Assembly (NCBI GenBank): GCA_023954195.1
Contig: JAMLIK010000005.1
Span: 124,001 to 188,000 of the forward strand
DNA: 64,000 bases
Direction: 5' to 3'
From: Xanthobacteraceae bacterium
GTDB taxonomy: Bacteria; Pseudomonadota; Alphaproteobacteria; Rhizobiales; Xanthobacteraceae
In this document: positions 1-9,525 of the stretch, in pieces
How positions within the stretch are numbered: the stretch's first letter is position 1
Layout of the letters: the number at the start of each line of letters is the position of its first letter
Position numbers and translations under genes: made by a program
Notes under the pieces: model-generated
The model's database searches: none
The model's input: the letters and a program-made list of their open reading frames with translations, nothing else
What the model was told of the DNA's origin: nothing

Positions 1-1383
1 GAGCCGGGCGAAGGTGCCGAGCAGGCGGGTGTTGCGCTGCGCCGACATCACCGCGTAGCTCTCGGCGAAGCCGGCGGCGTCGAAGCCGGGATCGGCGGCG
101 CGGCGCGCCCCGACGTAGCGGGCGAACATCGCCAGTTCGAGCGGCTCCGGCACGTCGATGCGGGCATCCTGCAACAGCGACACCAGATCGTAGCTCGGCG
201 GCCCCATCACCGTGTCCTGGAAGTCGATCACACCGACCTGGCCGATGCCGACGCGGTCCGCGAGCCAGATCAGGTTGGGCGAATGGAAGTCGCGCAGCGT
301 CCAGGTTTCGTCGGCCGGCTGCCGCGCCAACAACGCCCGCCACAGCGCGATGAATTTTTCGCGCGCGGCGTCGCCGGGGTCGGCGTCACGGTCGGGCAAA
401 TACCATTCCAGCATCAGCCCGATCTCGATCAGCATCGCCTCGATGTCGAAATCCGGAATGGTGTAGGTCGTTTGCGGCGTCAGCGGCAGGGTCGACGGCA
501 ACGGCGTGTGATGCAGTTCCGCCAGCAGGTCGGTGGCGGCCTGGTAGCGTTCGGGGAGCGGTCGCGGCGGCGCGCCGCCGATCACGCCCTCGCTGCCGAG
601 ATCCTCAAGAATGAGAAAGCCGTTGTCGAGGTCGGCGTGATAAATCGCCGGCGCCGACAGGCCCTGCCCGCGCAGGCCGTTGGCCACGGCCACGAACGGC
701 CGCACGTCTTCCGCCAGATGCACCGCCGCGCTGTAGGACTTGCCGTGATAGAGCGCCGCGCCGTCGGGGCGTTTCGGCGCGTTCATCAGGATCACGGCGG
801 CCTCGCCCTTGAACAGCCGGGCATAGGAGCGGGTCGAGGCGTCGCCCGCCATGCGCCGCCGCCGCGCGGACTCGTAGTCGGCGCGTCCCAGGAAACGCCG
901 CAGCGCGGCCAGCCGCGCCACCTGCGCCGCCGCCCTGCCGTGGCCGGTGATCTCGGCGGCGCGCGCGGAAGCGCCGAGCGCCGGGCGATGGCTGAGGGCG
1001 ATGTCGATGCGGTCGGCGGGCAAGGCGCGCGCCGCGCGCTCCGGCCACTCGATCAGCGCGACGACGCCCTCCGGCAGCGGATCGAGGCCGATCTCCTCCA
1101 GTTCGCTCGCGTCCTCGATGCGGTAGAGGTCGGCATGCAGCAGCGGGAACGACGGCAGGTCGTAGGTCTGCGCCAGCGTGAAGGTCGGGCTCGGCACTTC
1201 CAGCGCGTCGTCGCCGGCGAGGTAACGGATGAGCGCGCGCGCCGCGGCGGTTTTTCCCGCGCCGAGATCGCCCGACAGCGTGATGACGTCGCCGGCGTTG
1301 ATGAGCAGCGCCAGGTCGGCCATCAGGTTGGCCGTCGCCGTCTCGTTGGCCAGCGCCACGGCGAATGTCGCGGGAGCCGTCAT
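1..1383 (-). CDS. tsaE: TsaE / AmgK-like phosphotransferase fusion (3' end outside window)
   Basis: Reading the minus strand from an ATG at 1383, one frame stays open to the window edge (461 codons), so the C-terminus is missing. The first ~150 residues are TsaE, the ATPase of the t6A37 tRNA-modification complex, with Walker A GDLGAGKT at residues 38-45. The rest is an aminoglycoside-phosphotransferase-fold kinase with catalytic loop RDFHSPN near residue 360 and the metal-binding DFQD near 385. In alphaproteobacteria the gene beside tsaE is often AmgK, an N-acetylmuramate/N-acetylglucosamine kinase of wall recycling, so I infer a sugar kinase here; antibiotic resistance is less likely. The ATG overlaps the stop of the upstream divL-like gene (ATGA), implying coupled translation. 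The fusion is seen directly; the kinase substrate is inferred. Confidence 0.9.
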   Translation of the reverse strand, partial: MTAPATFAVALANETATANLMADLALLINAGDVITLSGDLGAGKTAAARALIRYLAGDDALEVPSPTFTLAQTYDLPSFPLLHADLYRIEDASELEEIGLDPLPEGVVALIEWPERAARALPADRIDIALSHRPALGASARAAEITGHGRAAAQVARLAALRRFLGRADYESARRRRMAGDASTRSYARLFKGEAAVILMNAPKRPDGAALYHGKSYSAAVHLAEDVRPFVAVANGLRGQGLSAPAIYHADLDNGFLILEDLGSEGVIGGAPPRPLPERYQAATDLLAELHHTPLPSTLPLTPQTTYTIPDFDIEAMLIEIGLMLEWYLPDRDADPGDAAREKFIALWRALLARQPADETWTLRDFHSPNLIWLADRVGIGQVGVIDFQDTVMGPPSYDLVSLLQDARIDVPEPLELAMFARYVGARRAADPGFDAAGFAESYAVMSAQRNTRLLGTFARL

Positions 1384-3890
1384 TCGGCCGCGCTGCGATG
1401 AGCGGCCTGTTCGGCCGGAAACTCGCACGTCACCGTGGTGCCGCTGCCGACCGCCGAATCCACCCGCACCTTGCCGCCGTGCAATTCGACGAACGAGCGC
1501 ACCAGCGACAGTCCGAGCCCCGCGCCGCGATGCCGCGAGCCGTTGGAATGGCTCTCGAACCAGTCGAACACCTTGTCCTTGACCTCGACCGGAATACCGG
1601 GGCCGCGATCGCTGATCGCGAAAATGACGGCGTGATCGTTGCGCCGCGCGCTGAGCGTGATCGCGGAGTCCTGCGGCGCGAAGCCGACGGCATTGGCCAG
1701 CAGATTGTACAAGACCTGCACCACGCGGCGCTCGTCGCCGGTGAAATGGCCGATATCGGGATCGGCGTCGATGCGCAGCGCGATATGATCGCGCGCCAGC
1801 CGGTCCTGGATGCCCTCGGCGGCGGCGTCGATCGCCTTGCGGATATCGACCGGACCGAGATTGAGCGTCATCGCGCCGGCGTCGATGGTGGCGAGATCGA
1901 GGATGTTGTTGATGATCGCGAGCAGCGCGTTGGTCGAGGCGGTGATGTAGCCGAGATATTCGTCCTGCTTCATCGTCAGCGAGCCGGTCGCGGGATCGCT
2001 GAGGAAATGCGCGAAGCCGATGATGGTGGTCAGCGGCGAGCGCAGCTCGTAGGAGACGTGGTGGACGAAATCCACCTTCATCTGGTCGGCGGCCTCCAGC
2101 GCCTCGTTGCGCTCGCGCAGCGCGCGCTCGACGTTCTCGGTGTCGGTGATGTCCTGGAACGTCAGCATGGTGGCGCCGTCGGGCAACGGCAGCGTGGTGC
2201 AGTCGAGCACGCTGCCGTCGGTGCGCTCCATCTTCAGCGGCAACGGGCCGCGGTTCTCGATGGCGGTGATGGCGTCGCGGATCGCGCGCCACGCCGCGTC
2301 GTCGCCATAGAGCGGCTTGCACCATTCCACCACGGTTTCAATGTGCGGCTGCGCGTTGAGCGCGTCCGGCGACAGCCGCCACAGCTTGGCGAATGCCGGA
2401 TTGAACAGCTGGGCGCGGCCGTTGCTGCCGAACACCGCCACCGCCTCGGCGAGGTTGTCGAGCGTCTCGCGCTGCACCCGAATCAGGCCGTCGAAGCGGC
2501 GCGCCAGATCGAGGCTCTCGGTGACGTCGTCGAACAGGTAGGTGACGCCGCCCTCGGGGTTCGGCGTGGTGACGATGCTCACCGCGCGGCCGTCCGGCAG
2601 ATACCAGACGTCCTTGGCCGGCTCGACCGCGCGATAGGCTTCGTGCAGCCGCGCCTTCCAGGCGCGGAAATCCGGCTGCTCCGGGATTTTTCGCGCGGCG
2701 CGGAGTTTGTCGAGGACACTGGAGTCGTCGGGATTGCCGTCGAGGAAGGCGCGGTCGAGGTCCCACAGCCGGCGATAGGAATCGTTGTAGAAGGCAAGCC
2801 TGCGCTCGCCGTCGAACACCGCGACGCCGGACGACAGTTGATCGAGGGTGCGGCGATGCGCGTCGGCCATGCGTTGCAGCGCGGCGCGCAGGTTCGCGGC
2901 CTCGGTGGCGTCGATGGCGAGGCCGGCGCTGCCGCCGGAGACGTTGCGGGCGTGAATGTCGTAGATGCGGCGCTCGCCGCCGACCACCACCGGCAGGCGC
3001 GCGTCGAAGGCGGCGTTGTCGTTCAGCGCGCGCGCCATGGCGGCGCGGTCGTCGCTGTCGAGCAATTCGCAGTTGCCGGCGATCGCCGCGGCCGGGTTGG
3101 CCGCGTCGGTGGCGCGGGCGTAGGCGGCATTGGCATAGGCGAGTTGGCCGTCGGCCTTGCGCGCCCACAGCGGCCACGGCACCGACGCGGCGAGACCGCG
3201 CAGCATATCGGTCTCGGTGACAAGATCGCGATAGCGCAGGCTCATTTCGGCGAGGTCGCGGCGCAGGCCGCCAAGCTCGCGGATCCGCACGATGGCCTGG
3301 CCGCCGATGGCGCGGCCCATCGCCTCCACCGCGCGGCCGTTGCTGGCGGTGAGGCCAAGCTGAAAACTCTCGCCGGCCTCGCGCAGCGCGTCGACGGCGC
3401 GATCCATCTGCAAGGCCGGTTCCGGCGGCAGCCAGGTGCCGAACGCCAATATCCGCTGCGGGGCGGACGATGGGGAATCCTGCGGCAACAACAGCGCGAC
3501 GTCGCCGCTGACGTCGGGACGGTCGGAGCCCGCGGGCCACGCGATCAAAACCTGCGGTTCGGTGAACAGCAGCGCGCGATAGCGGTCGGCTTCCGCCTGC
3601 AACGCATGAAGATCGGTTTTCAGGCGGCGTTCGGTGGCGGTGGCGCGAACCCGCGTGCGCATCAGGAGGATGGCGGCGAGCACCGAGAAGCACAGCACGC
3701 TGGACGACAGCAGCATGGCCATGATGTTGCGCTGGTCGAGATCGGCGAACGCCGCCAGCGCGCTGCTCAAGTCGCTGGCTTGCGCCGGCGACGCGGCGAG
3801 AACGGCCGCGACAGCGCCGGTCACGCCGCCACGCACCAGCGCCGTGCATGACAACATAGTCCGACGTATCGCCGCGATGACGCCTGACAT
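1380..3890 (-). CDS. divL: DivL-like PAS sensor kinase with Tyr at the phospho-acceptor position
   Basis: An 836-residue protein from the ATG at 3890; an in-frame TTG at 3965 would add 25 residues, but the ATG has a GGGG-rich stretch just upstream. It has an N-terminal signal-like segment, a membrane helix near residues 55-75, several PAS-like repeats, and a C-terminal HisKA/HATPase module with N box (NLLANAVGFAP), G1 (DRGPGIP) and G2 (GAGLGLSL). The dimerisation box reads HHVSYELRSPL, with Tyr614 where histidine kinases have the phospho-accepting His. That substitution is the hallmark of Caulobacter DivL, which acts as a DivK~P-responsive partner of CckA in cell-cycle control. It is translationally coupled to the tsaE fusion downstream. 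DivL identity is inferred from the Tyr box and architecture. Confidence 0.8.
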   Translation of the reverse strand: MSGVIAAIRRTMLSCTALVRGGVTGAVAAVLAASPAQASDLSSALAAFADLDQRNIMAMLLSSSVLCFSVLAAILLMRTRVRATATERRLKTDLHALQAEADRYRALLFTEPQVLIAWPAGSDRPDVSGDVALLLPQDSPSSAPQRILAFGTWLPPEPALQMDRAVDALREAGESFQLGLTASNGRAVEAMGRAIGGQAIVRIRELGGLRRDLAEMSLRYRDLVTETDMLRGLAASVPWPLWARKADGQLAYANAAYARATDAANPAAAIAGNCELLDSDDRAAMARALNDNAAFDARLPVVVGGERRIYDIHARNVSGGSAGLAIDATEAANLRAALQRMADAHRRTLDQLSSGVAVFDGERRLAFYNDSYRRLWDLDRAFLDGNPDDSSVLDKLRAARKIPEQPDFRAWKARLHEAYRAVEPAKDVWYLPDGRAVSIVTTPNPEGGVTYLFDDVTESLDLARRFDGLIRVQRETLDNLAEAVAVFGSNGRAQLFNPAFAKLWRLSPDALNAQPHIETVVEWCKPLYGDDAAWRAIRDAITAIENRGPLPLKMERTDGSVLDCTTLPLPDGATMLTFQDITDTENVERALRERNEALEAADQMKVDFVHHVSYELRSPLTTIIGFAHFLSDPATGSLTMKQDEYLGYITASTNALLAIINNILDLATIDAGAMTLNLGPVDIRKAIDAAAEGIQDRLARDHIALRIDADPDIGHFTGDERRVVQVLYNLLANAVGFAPQDSAITLSARRNDHAVIFAISDRGPGIPVEVKDKVFDWFESHSNGSRHRGAGLGLSLVRSFVELHGGKVRVDSAVGSGTTVTCEFPAEQAAHRSAAE

Positions 3891-4062
3891 CGTTCGCCCC
3901 AGAATCACGAAAGCCGCCACGCGGTCCACCGGCGCCGCGCGCGAATCGCCTTCAATATCCCCCAACGGGACTCGCGCGAACAGAGTCCAGACCGTGAACG
4001 GGAGTCGTGGGCGGAAAAAATGCGGATGCGCGGGCCGGGAGTCGGTCAGGTTCCGGCGAATC

Positions 4063-4527
4063 TCAACGCCCGGTCGAGCCGAAACCGCCGCCGCCGCGCG
4101 CGGTGGCGGACAGTCCGCCTGCGGCGGCGACGAGCCCGGCCCGCGTGACCGGCGCGATCACCATCTGCGCGATGCGCTCGCCGCGCCGGATCGTGAAGGG
4201 CTCGCGGCCGTGGTTGATGAGAATCACGTTGATCTCGCCGCGATAGTCGGCGTCGATGGTGCCGGGCGAATTGAGCACGGTGACGCCGAACTTGGCGGCC
4301 ACACCGGAACGCGGCCGCACCTGCGCCTCGAAGCCCGGCGGCAGCGCGATGACGAGGCCGGTCGGGACCATGCCGTGGCGACCGGGGGCGAGCACCAGCG
4401 GGGCATCGTCGGGCACGGCGGCGACCAGATCCATGCCGGCGGCCTCAAGCGTCTGGTAGGCGGGCTGCGGCAGGCCACGCCCGTGCGGCAGTTGCAGGAA
4501 TTCGACGGTCACGTTCGAGCCGGTCAT
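4063..4527 (-). CDS. dut: Deoxyuridine 5'-triphosphate nucleotidohydrolase (dUTPase)
   Basis: A 154-residue trimeric dUTPase that hydrolyses dUTP to dUMP and pyrophosphate, keeping uracil out of DNA and feeding dTMP synthesis. The five family motifs are present in order: [19 protein letters not shown], a uridine-binding loop [24 protein letters not shown], and the C-terminal glycine-rich [10 protein letters not shown] arm that closes over the nucleotide. The length is normal. The ATG at 4527 overlaps the TGA of coaBC (ATGA), so it is the second gene of a coaBC-dut transcription unit, an arrangement also known in enterobacteria. Confidence 0.97.
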   Translation of the reverse strand: MTGSNVTVEFLQLPHGRGLPQPAYQTLEAAGMDLVAAVPDDAPLVLAPGRHGMVPTGLVIALPPGFEAQVRPRSGVAAKFGVTVLNSPGTIDADYRGEINVILINHGREPFTIRRGERIAQMVIAPVTRAGLVAAAGGLSATARGGGGFGSTGR

Positions 4528-5951
4528 GCGGCGGGTTCCTTCAGCGCGGCGGCGATCCGCTCCACCAGATGGGCCGCGACCTCGTCCTTGCCCATCGCCG
4601 GCCAGGAATCGACGCCGACACCATCCGGCGCGCCGTCGTCGCGGCTGACCAGATGCACGGTGTTGCGGTCGCCGCCCATGATGCCGGTTGCAGGCGAAAC
4701 GTCGTTGGCGACAATCCAGTCGCAGCCTTTTCGAACCAGTTTCGCGCGGGCGTTGGCGAGCAGATGCTCGGTCTCGGCGGCGAAGCCGATCACCAGTTTC
4801 GGCCGCCCCTCGGCGCGGTGGGCGATGGTCGAGAGGATGTCCGGGTTCTCCACCAGGTCGAGGTGCGGAAACCCGCTCGCGGTCTTCTTGATTTTCTGCT
4901 CGCCGGCGTTGGCGACGCGCCAGTCGGCCACCGCGGCGGCGAAGATCGCGGCATCGGCGGGCAGCGCCGCGTCCACCTCGGCCAGCATGTCGCGGGCGCT
5001 CTCGACGCGCCTGACGGTGACGCCGGCCGGATCGGGCAGCCCGACCGGACCGGCGACCAGCGTCACCTCGGCGCCGGCCGCCCGCGCGGCGGCGGCGATG
5101 GCGAAGCCTTGCTTGCCGGAGGAGCGGTTGGCGATGTAGCGCACCGGATCGATCGGCTCGTGGGTCGGCCCGGCGGTAATCAGGATGCGGCGGCCGTCGA
5201 GCGGCCGCGCGGGCGGCCGCGCCATTTCCAGCGCCCGCGCCGCGATCTCCAGCGGCTCCGCCATGCGGCCGACGCCGGCCTCGCCGGCCTCCGCCATGGA
5301 GCCGGTGTTGGGGCCGAGGGTGCGGACGCCGTCGCGGATCAGCCGGGCGACGTTGCGCCGGGTGGCGGGGTTGGCCCACATCAGCGGGTTCATCGCCGGC
5401 GCCAGCAGCACCGGACGGTCGGTGGCGAGCAGGATGGCGGTGGCGAGATCGTCGGCGTGGCCTTGCGCCATCTTTGCCATCAGATCGGCGGTGGCGGGGG
5501 CGACCACGATCAGATCGCAGTCCCGCGCCAGCCGGATATGACCGGCGTCGAATTCGCTGGCGGGATCGAACAGGTCGGTGTAGCTGCGCTGGTTGGAGAG
5601 CGCGCTGGCGGCCAGCGGCGTGACGAATTGCTGCGCAGCATGGGTCAGCACACAGCGCACAATAAAGCCGTTGTCCTTGAGCCGGCGGATCAGATCGAGG
5701 CTCTTATAGGCGGCGATTCCGCCACTAATGATAAGAGTTGCGCGCAATTTCCCGCTATCTTGAGCCGCGACAGCGCCCTGGCTCGATGCTGCGATGCGGT
5801 ATTTCGTATTGTCGGCGGGCATGTCGCCGCCGGTCGCCGCCCGCAAAATGGTGCGCACCTCGTCCTCGACGGAGCGGCCATGTTGCGCTGCACGCAAGCG
5901 CAACTCCGCCTTGATCGCGTCGTCGAGTTTGCGGATGGTCAGGCTGGCCAT
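4524..5951 (-). CDS. coaBC: CoaBC with N-terminal FitA-type ribbon-helix-helix domain
   Basis: A 475-residue protein starting [11 protein letters not shown], with GGGA six bases before the ATG at 5951 (another ATG at 5963 has no ribosome site). Residues 1-42 are a FitA/VapB-like ribbon-helix-helix DNA-binding domain of the kind found in antitoxins ([13 protein letters not shown]). After a ~30-residue linker comes CoaC, the flavin-dependent phosphopantothenoylcysteine decarboxylase ([33 protein letters not shown]). CoaB, the phosphopantothenate-cysteine ligase, follows ([26 protein letters not shown]). Together they catalyse two steps of coenzyme A synthesis. Usual CoaBC proteins are about 400 residues and lack the DNA-binding part. 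A perfect 12-bp inverted repeat lies just upstream, so autoregulation is plausible but inferred. Confidence 0.93.
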   Translation of the reverse strand: MASLTIRKLDDAIKAELRLRAAQHGRSVEDEVRTILRAATGGDMPADNTKYRIAASSQGAVAAQDSGKLRATLIISGGIAAYKSLDLIRRLKDNGFIVRCVLTHAAQQFVTPLAASALSNQRSYTDLFDPASEFDAGHIRLARDCDLIVVAPATADLMAKMAQGHADDLATAILLATDRPVLLAPAMNPLMWANPATRRNVARLIRDGVRTLGPNTGSMAEAGEAGVGRMAEPLEIAARALEMARPPARPLDGRRILITAGPTHEPIDPVRYIANRSSGKQGFAIAAAARAAGAEVTLVAGPVGLPDPAGVTVRRVESARDMLAEVDAALPADAAIFAAAVADWRVANAGEQKIKKTASGFPHLDLVENPDILSTIAHRAEGRPKLVIGFAAETEHLLANARAKLVRKGCDWIVANDVSPATGIMGGDRNTVHLVSRDDGAPDGVGVDSWPAMGKDEVAAHLVERIAAALKEPAA

Positions 5952-5967
5952 GACGCGTCCCATATTT

Positions 5968-5992
5968 AAAATGATATCAATGATATCATTTT
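5968..5992. promoter_or_regulatory. Perfect palindrome upstream of coaBC, likely operator
   Basis: Two 12-bp arms (AAAATGATATCA and its exact complement) flank one central A, in an AT-rich island inside GC-rich DNA. It ends 16 bases before the chosen coaBC start, where RNA polymerase would bind or initiate. The neighbouring protein has a ribbon-helix-helix N-terminus, a fold that binds palindromes as dimers of dimers, so an autoregulatory operator is the simplest reading. The palindrome is seen; its binding partner is inferred. Confidence 0.75.
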
Positions 5993-6015
5993 ATGGGCGA
6001 GCCGCAATCAAAATG

Positions 6016-6052
6016 AGATGGATGCCCGGATCAAGTCCGGGCATGACGGCGG
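6016..6052. repeat. Palindromic intergenic repeat, family A (half element)
   Basis: A single hairpin arm (GATGCCCGGATCAAGTCCGG then GCATGAC) between ubiB and coaBC. The fuller two-armed versions of this family are at 8,531-8,610 and 61,531-61,610. It lies downstream of ubiB in the convention of that gene's strand. Confidence 0.7.
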
Positions 6053-6073
6053 ATAATTTCGTTAGACCGGCCC

Positions 6074-7642
6074 TCACCGCGCCAGCCACAAGATGCTGAT
6101 GAAGGCGAAAGCGATCACCCATAGCGCGATGGTGCGCCAGCGGTTCTGCCGGGCGCGGGCGCGGCCGAGCGCGGCGATGGTGTCCGGCGACAGCACCAGC
6201 CCGTCGCGGACCATGGTCTCAAGCTGTTCCAGCACCCGGATCGACCGCGAGGCGATCGCCGGCAGCCCGCCCATCGCCTTGCCGAGTTCGCCGGCCCCGG
6301 CCATCGCGCCCTGGATGCGGCCGAGCGGGCCGAGGTTGCGCTCGATCCAGTCGCGCACCACCGGGTCGGCCACGGTCCAGATGTCGAGTTTCGGGTCGAA
6401 GCTGCGGGCCACGCCCTCCACCACCACCATGGTCTTCTGCAGCAGGATCAGTTCCGGCCGGGTCTGCATGTCGAACAGCCCGGTCACCTCCAGCAGCAGC
6501 GACAACAGTTTCGCCATGGAGATTTCCTCGGCGGTGCGGTTGTGGATCGGCTCGCCGATGGCGCGGATGGCTTGCGCGAAATTCTCCACCGAGTGATGCG
6601 CCGGCACATAGCCGGCCTCGAAATGCACCTCGGCGACGCGGCGATAGTCGCGGGTGATGAAACCCAGCAGAATCTCCGCGAGAAATCGCCGCTCCTTCAG
6701 TCCGAGCCGGCCCATGATGCCGAAATCCACCGCCACCAGCCGCCCGGCATCGTCGAGGAACAGGTTGCCGGGGTGCATGTCGGCGTGGAAGAAGCCGTCG
6801 CGCAGCGCGTGGCGCAGGAAACTCTGGATCACCTTGCGGCCGAGGCCGGGCAGATCGACCTGCGACGACGCCAGCCGGGCGTGGTCGTTGAGCGCGATGC
6901 CGTCGATCCACTCCATGGTCAGCACGTTGGCGGTGGTGCGGTCCCAGTCCACCGTCGGCACCCGGAAATCGGGATCGCCGCTGGTGTTCTCCGCCATCTC
7001 CGACAGCGCCGCCGCTTCCAGCCGCAAGTCCATCTCCATGGCGACCGAGCGCGACATGGTGGCGATGATCTCGATCAGCCGCAGCCGCCGCGCCTCCGCC
7101 GAATAGCGTTCCGCGCGTTCGGCGACGAACTGGAAGTCGGCGAGGTCGCGGCGGAACCGGGCGCCGACATCGGGCCGCAGCACCTTCACCGCCACCTGCC
7201 GCCGCGCGCCGCCGGTCTCGATCTCGGCGCGATGCACCTGGGCGATGGAGGCGGCGGCGACCGCCGGGCCGAACGCCGCGAAGGCTTGCGCCACCGGGCG
7301 GTCCAGCGACGCGGCCACCACGCGCTCGGCTTCCGCCTGCGGGAACGGCGGCAGCCGGTCTTGCAGGCTTTCGAGATCGCGGGCCAGCGCGACGCCGACC
7401 ACGTCGGGCCGGGTGGCGAGGAACTGGCCGAGCTTGAGATAGGCCGGGCCGAGCCGCGTCAGCGCCCGCGACAGCCGCGGGCCGGATTTCGCGCCGCGCC
7501 GCTCGATCAGCCGCGCCATGCGCAGCAGGACCTGCCCGGGCGCCGGCACCAGCGCCGGATCGACCACGCCGAACACGCCTTCGCGCGCGAACACGTAAGC
7601 GGCGCGCGCGAGCCGCGCGACATGCGAGAGCGCGGAGATCAC
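6074..7642 (-). CDS. ubiB: UbiB, atypical kinase/ATPase for ubiquinone biosynthesis
   Basis: A 522-residue ABC1/ADCK/UbiB protein starting at GTG 7642. It has the family's unusual kinase motifs: KLGQ at 70-73 (KxGQ, which occludes the substrate site), AAASIAQVH replacing the glycine-rich loop, HADMHPGN near 286-293 as catalytic loop and DFGIMG near 305. One or two hydrophobic C-terminal helices ([16 protein letters not shown]) would anchor it in the inner membrane. UbiB family members are thought to extract or deliver membrane-bound ubiquinone intermediates using ATP. The GTG overlaps the ubiE stop (GTGA), giving a ubiE-ubiB operon. Confidence 0.95.
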   Translation of the reverse strand: MISALSHVARLARAAYVFAREGVFGVVDPALVPAPGQVLLRMARLIERRGAKSGPRLSRALTRLGPAYLKLGQFLATRPDVVGVALARDLESLQDRLPPFPQAEAERVVAASLDRPVAQAFAAFGPAVAAASIAQVHRAEIETGGARRQVAVKVLRPDVGARFRRDLADFQFVAERAERYSAEARRLRLIEIIATMSRSVAMEMDLRLEAAALSEMAENTSGDPDFRVPTVDWDRTTANVLTMEWIDGIALNDHARLASSQVDLPGLGRKVIQSFLRHALRDGFFHADMHPGNLFLDDAGRLVAVDFGIMGRLGLKERRFLAEILLGFITRDYRRVAEVHFEAGYVPAHHSVENFAQAIRAIGEPIHNRTAEEISMAKLLSLLLEVTGLFDMQTRPELILLQKTMVVVEGVARSFDPKLDIWTVADPVVRDWIERNLGPLGRIQGAMAGAGELGKAMGGLPAIASRSIRVLEQLETMVRDGLVLSPDTIAALGRARARQNRWRTIALWVIAFAFISILWLAR

Positions 7643-8406
7643 AGACGCCAGCCCGAATGCAATGCCACGATGCCGCCGGACAAGGACTGCCAGCTCACCC
7701 GCGCGAAGCCGGCGTCGCGGATCATGTCGGCGAAGGCGGGAGGGCGCGGAAACTTGCGGATCGATTCAACCAGGTACTGATACGACTCCGCGTCGCCGGT
7801 CACGGCGCGGCCGAGCGGCGGGATCACCTTGAACGAGAACAGGTCGTAGATTTTATCGAGGCCGGGCACGTCCACCGTCGAGAACTCAAGGCACAGGAAG
7901 CGGCCGCCGGGCTTGAGCACGCGATACGCCTCGCGCAGCGCCGCGTCGATTCGCGGCACGTTGCGGATGCCGAAAGCGATGGTGTAGGCGTCGAAAGCAC
8001 GGTCCGGAAACGCCAGCGCCTCGGCGTTGCCCTCGACGAACGACACCCGGTCGTCGAGATGTTGCTTCACGGCGCGCTCGCGGCCGACCGCCAGCATGTC
8101 GGCGTTGATGTCGCACACGGTGGCGCGGAAGCCGGAACCGGACGCCTTCGCCGCGCGGAAGGAAATGTCGCCGGTGCCGCCGGCGACGTCGAGCAGCGCG
8201 AACGGCGCGTCGCCCCGCGGCGGGTTCAGCGCGTTAATCATCGCCCCCTTCCAGAGCCGGTGCATACCGCCGGACATCAGGTCGTTCATCAGGTCGTAGC
8301 GCGAGGCGACGCTGTGGAACACGTCGTTCACCAGCCCCTGCTTGTCGTCCAGCGCGACGTCGCGGAAGCCGAAATGTGTGGTCTGGTCGGTCGGTGCCAT
8401 GCCCAT
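7639..8406 (-). CDS. ubiE: UbiE/MenG C-methyltransferase of ubiquinone synthesis
   Basis: A class I SAM-dependent methyltransferase of 255 residues that methylates 2-polyprenyl-6-methoxy-1,4-benzoquinol at C3. SAM motif I is [16 protein letters not shown]; further family signatures are [20 protein letters not shown] and [10 protein letters not shown]. The start is either ATG 8406 or ATG 8400; GGAG at 8410-8413 on the minus strand suits the second better by spacing. The frame extends further upstream but with low-complexity arginine/proline sequence that I reject. It is followed directly by ubiB with a 4-base overlap. Confidence 0.95.
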   Translation of the reverse strand: MGMAPTDQTTHFGFRDVALDDKQGLVNDVFHSVASRYDLMNDLMSGGMHRLWKGAMINALNPPRGDAPFALLDVAGGTGDISFRAAKASGSGFRATVCDINADMLAVGRERAVKQHLDDRVSFVEGNAEALAFPDRAFDAYTIAFGIRNVPRIDAALREAYRVLKPGGRFLCLEFSTVDVPGLDKIYDLFSFKVIPPLGRAVTGDAESYQYLVESIRKFPRPPAFADMIRDAGFARVSWQSLSGGIVALHSGWRL

Positions 8407-8530
8407 GCTCTCCGGGCGCGACCATAGCCTGTTGCGCTGCGGTACGCTACAAGGCAGGCGCGGCGGCGGCCGGGTCCGGCTGGCGCCGTGGTTAACCGGC
8501 AGGAGACGTCGGGTCGGCCGTGGACTCAAT

Positions 8531-8610
8531 CGTCATGCGCGGGCTTGACCCGCGCATCCATCGTCTTTTGAAGAAAGATGGATTGCCGGATCAAGTCCGG
8601 CAATGACGCC
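8531..8610. repeat. Palindromic intergenic repeat, family A (two hairpins)
   Basis: Two adjacent imperfect hairpins, CATGCGCGGGCTTGACCCGC and GATTGCCGGATCAAGTCCGG, separated by a pyrimidine/purine spacer (TCCATCGTC...GATGGA) and bracketed by GTCATG and CAATGAC. It lies in the ubiE-mutM divergent gap, so it sits upstream of both genes. Confidence 0.8.
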
Positions 8611-8637
8611 GAGCCATGGCGAAAGGCGAGCGCAACG

Positions 8638-9519
8638 ATGCCCGAACTTCCCGAGGTCGAAACCGTGCGGCGCGGCTTGCAGCCGGCGATGGAGGGGGCG
8701 CGGATCGACCGCGTCGAAACCCGCCGCGCCGACCTGCGCTTTCCGTTCCAGCCGGATTTTTCCGCGCGGCTCACCGGCCGGCTCGTCACCGGGCTGGGCC
8801 GCCGCGCGAAATACCTGATGGCCGATCTCTCATCCGGCGACGTGCTGCTGATGCACCTCGGCATGTCCGGCTCGTTCCGGGTGGTGACGGCGGCGGGCCA
8901 GGCTACGCCCGGCGAGTTTCACTATCCGCGCGGCGAGGATCGCGCCCACGATCACGTCCTGTTCGAAATGTCGAACGGCGCGCGCATCGTGTTCAACGAC
9001 CCGCGCCGCTTCGGCTATATGAAAATCATCGCGCGGGCCGGGCTGGACAACGAACCGCTGCTGAAGGGTCTCGGCCCGGAGCCGCTCGGCAACGCCTTCG
9101 ACGCTTTGATGCTGACGAAGGCGACCGCGGGAAAGGCGACGAGTCTCAAGGCGGCGCTGCTCGATCAGCGCGTGGTCGCCGGGCTCGGCAACATCTATGT
9201 CTGCGAGGCGCTGTTCCGCGCGCATGTGTCGCCGAAGCGCAAGGCGGCGACGCTGGCGGACAAAAAGGGCGAACCGACCGAGCGCGCGACGCGGCTGGTG
9301 GCGGCGATCCACGATGTGCTCAACCAGGCGATCGCCGCCGGCGGCTCGTCGCTGCGCGACCATCGCCAGACCTCGGGCGAACTCGGCTATTTCCAGCATG
9401 CGTTCCAGGTCTACGACCGCGAGGGCGAGAAATGCCCGACGCCCGGCTGCACCGGCACGGTGAAACGCTTCGTGCAGAACGGCCGCTCGACGTTCTGGTG
9501 CCCGAGTTGCCAGAAGTAA
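8638..9519 (+). CDS. mutM: Formamidopyrimidine-DNA glycosylase (Fpg/MutM)
   Basis: A 293-residue bifunctional DNA glycosylase/AP lyase that removes 8-oxoguanine and formamidopyrimidines. The start is fixed by the required N-terminus MPELPEVE: Pro2 is the Schiff-base nucleophile and Glu3 the acid. HLGMSGSFR, the helix-two-turn-helix region ([20 protein letters not shown]) and a C-terminal zinc finger with CPTPGC and CPSC complete the family pattern. An upstream frame in phase lies inside the repeat element and is not used. It is convergent with the ABC permease, only 6 bases away. Confidence 0.97.
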   Translation: MPELPEVETVRRGLQPAMEGARIDRVETRRADLRFPFQPDFSARLTGRLVTGLGRRAKYLMADLSSGDVLLMHLGMSGSFRVVTAAGQATPGEFHYPRGEDRAHDHVLFEMSNGARIVFNDPRRFGYMKIIARAGLDNEPLLKGLGPEPLGNAFDALMLTKATAGKATSLKAALLDQRVVAGLGNIYVCEALFRAHVSPKRKAATLADKKGEPTERATRLVAAIHDVLNQAIAAGGSSLRDHRQTSGELGYFQHAFQVYDREGEKCPTPGCTGTVKRFVQNGRSTFWCPSCQK

Positions 9520-9525
9520 CGACGA

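Noticed and set aside
1365-3851. Long open frame (about 830 codons) on the plus strand opposite divL
   Set aside because: Antisense shadow of a high-GC gene: arginine/histidine/glutamine-rich with no family similarity, while the minus strand has a clear PAS/HATPase kinase.
4063-5379. A longer dut reading frame extending into coaBC
   Set aside because: The extra ~284 codons are the wrong frame of coaBC; dUTPase normally begins near the ATG at 4527.
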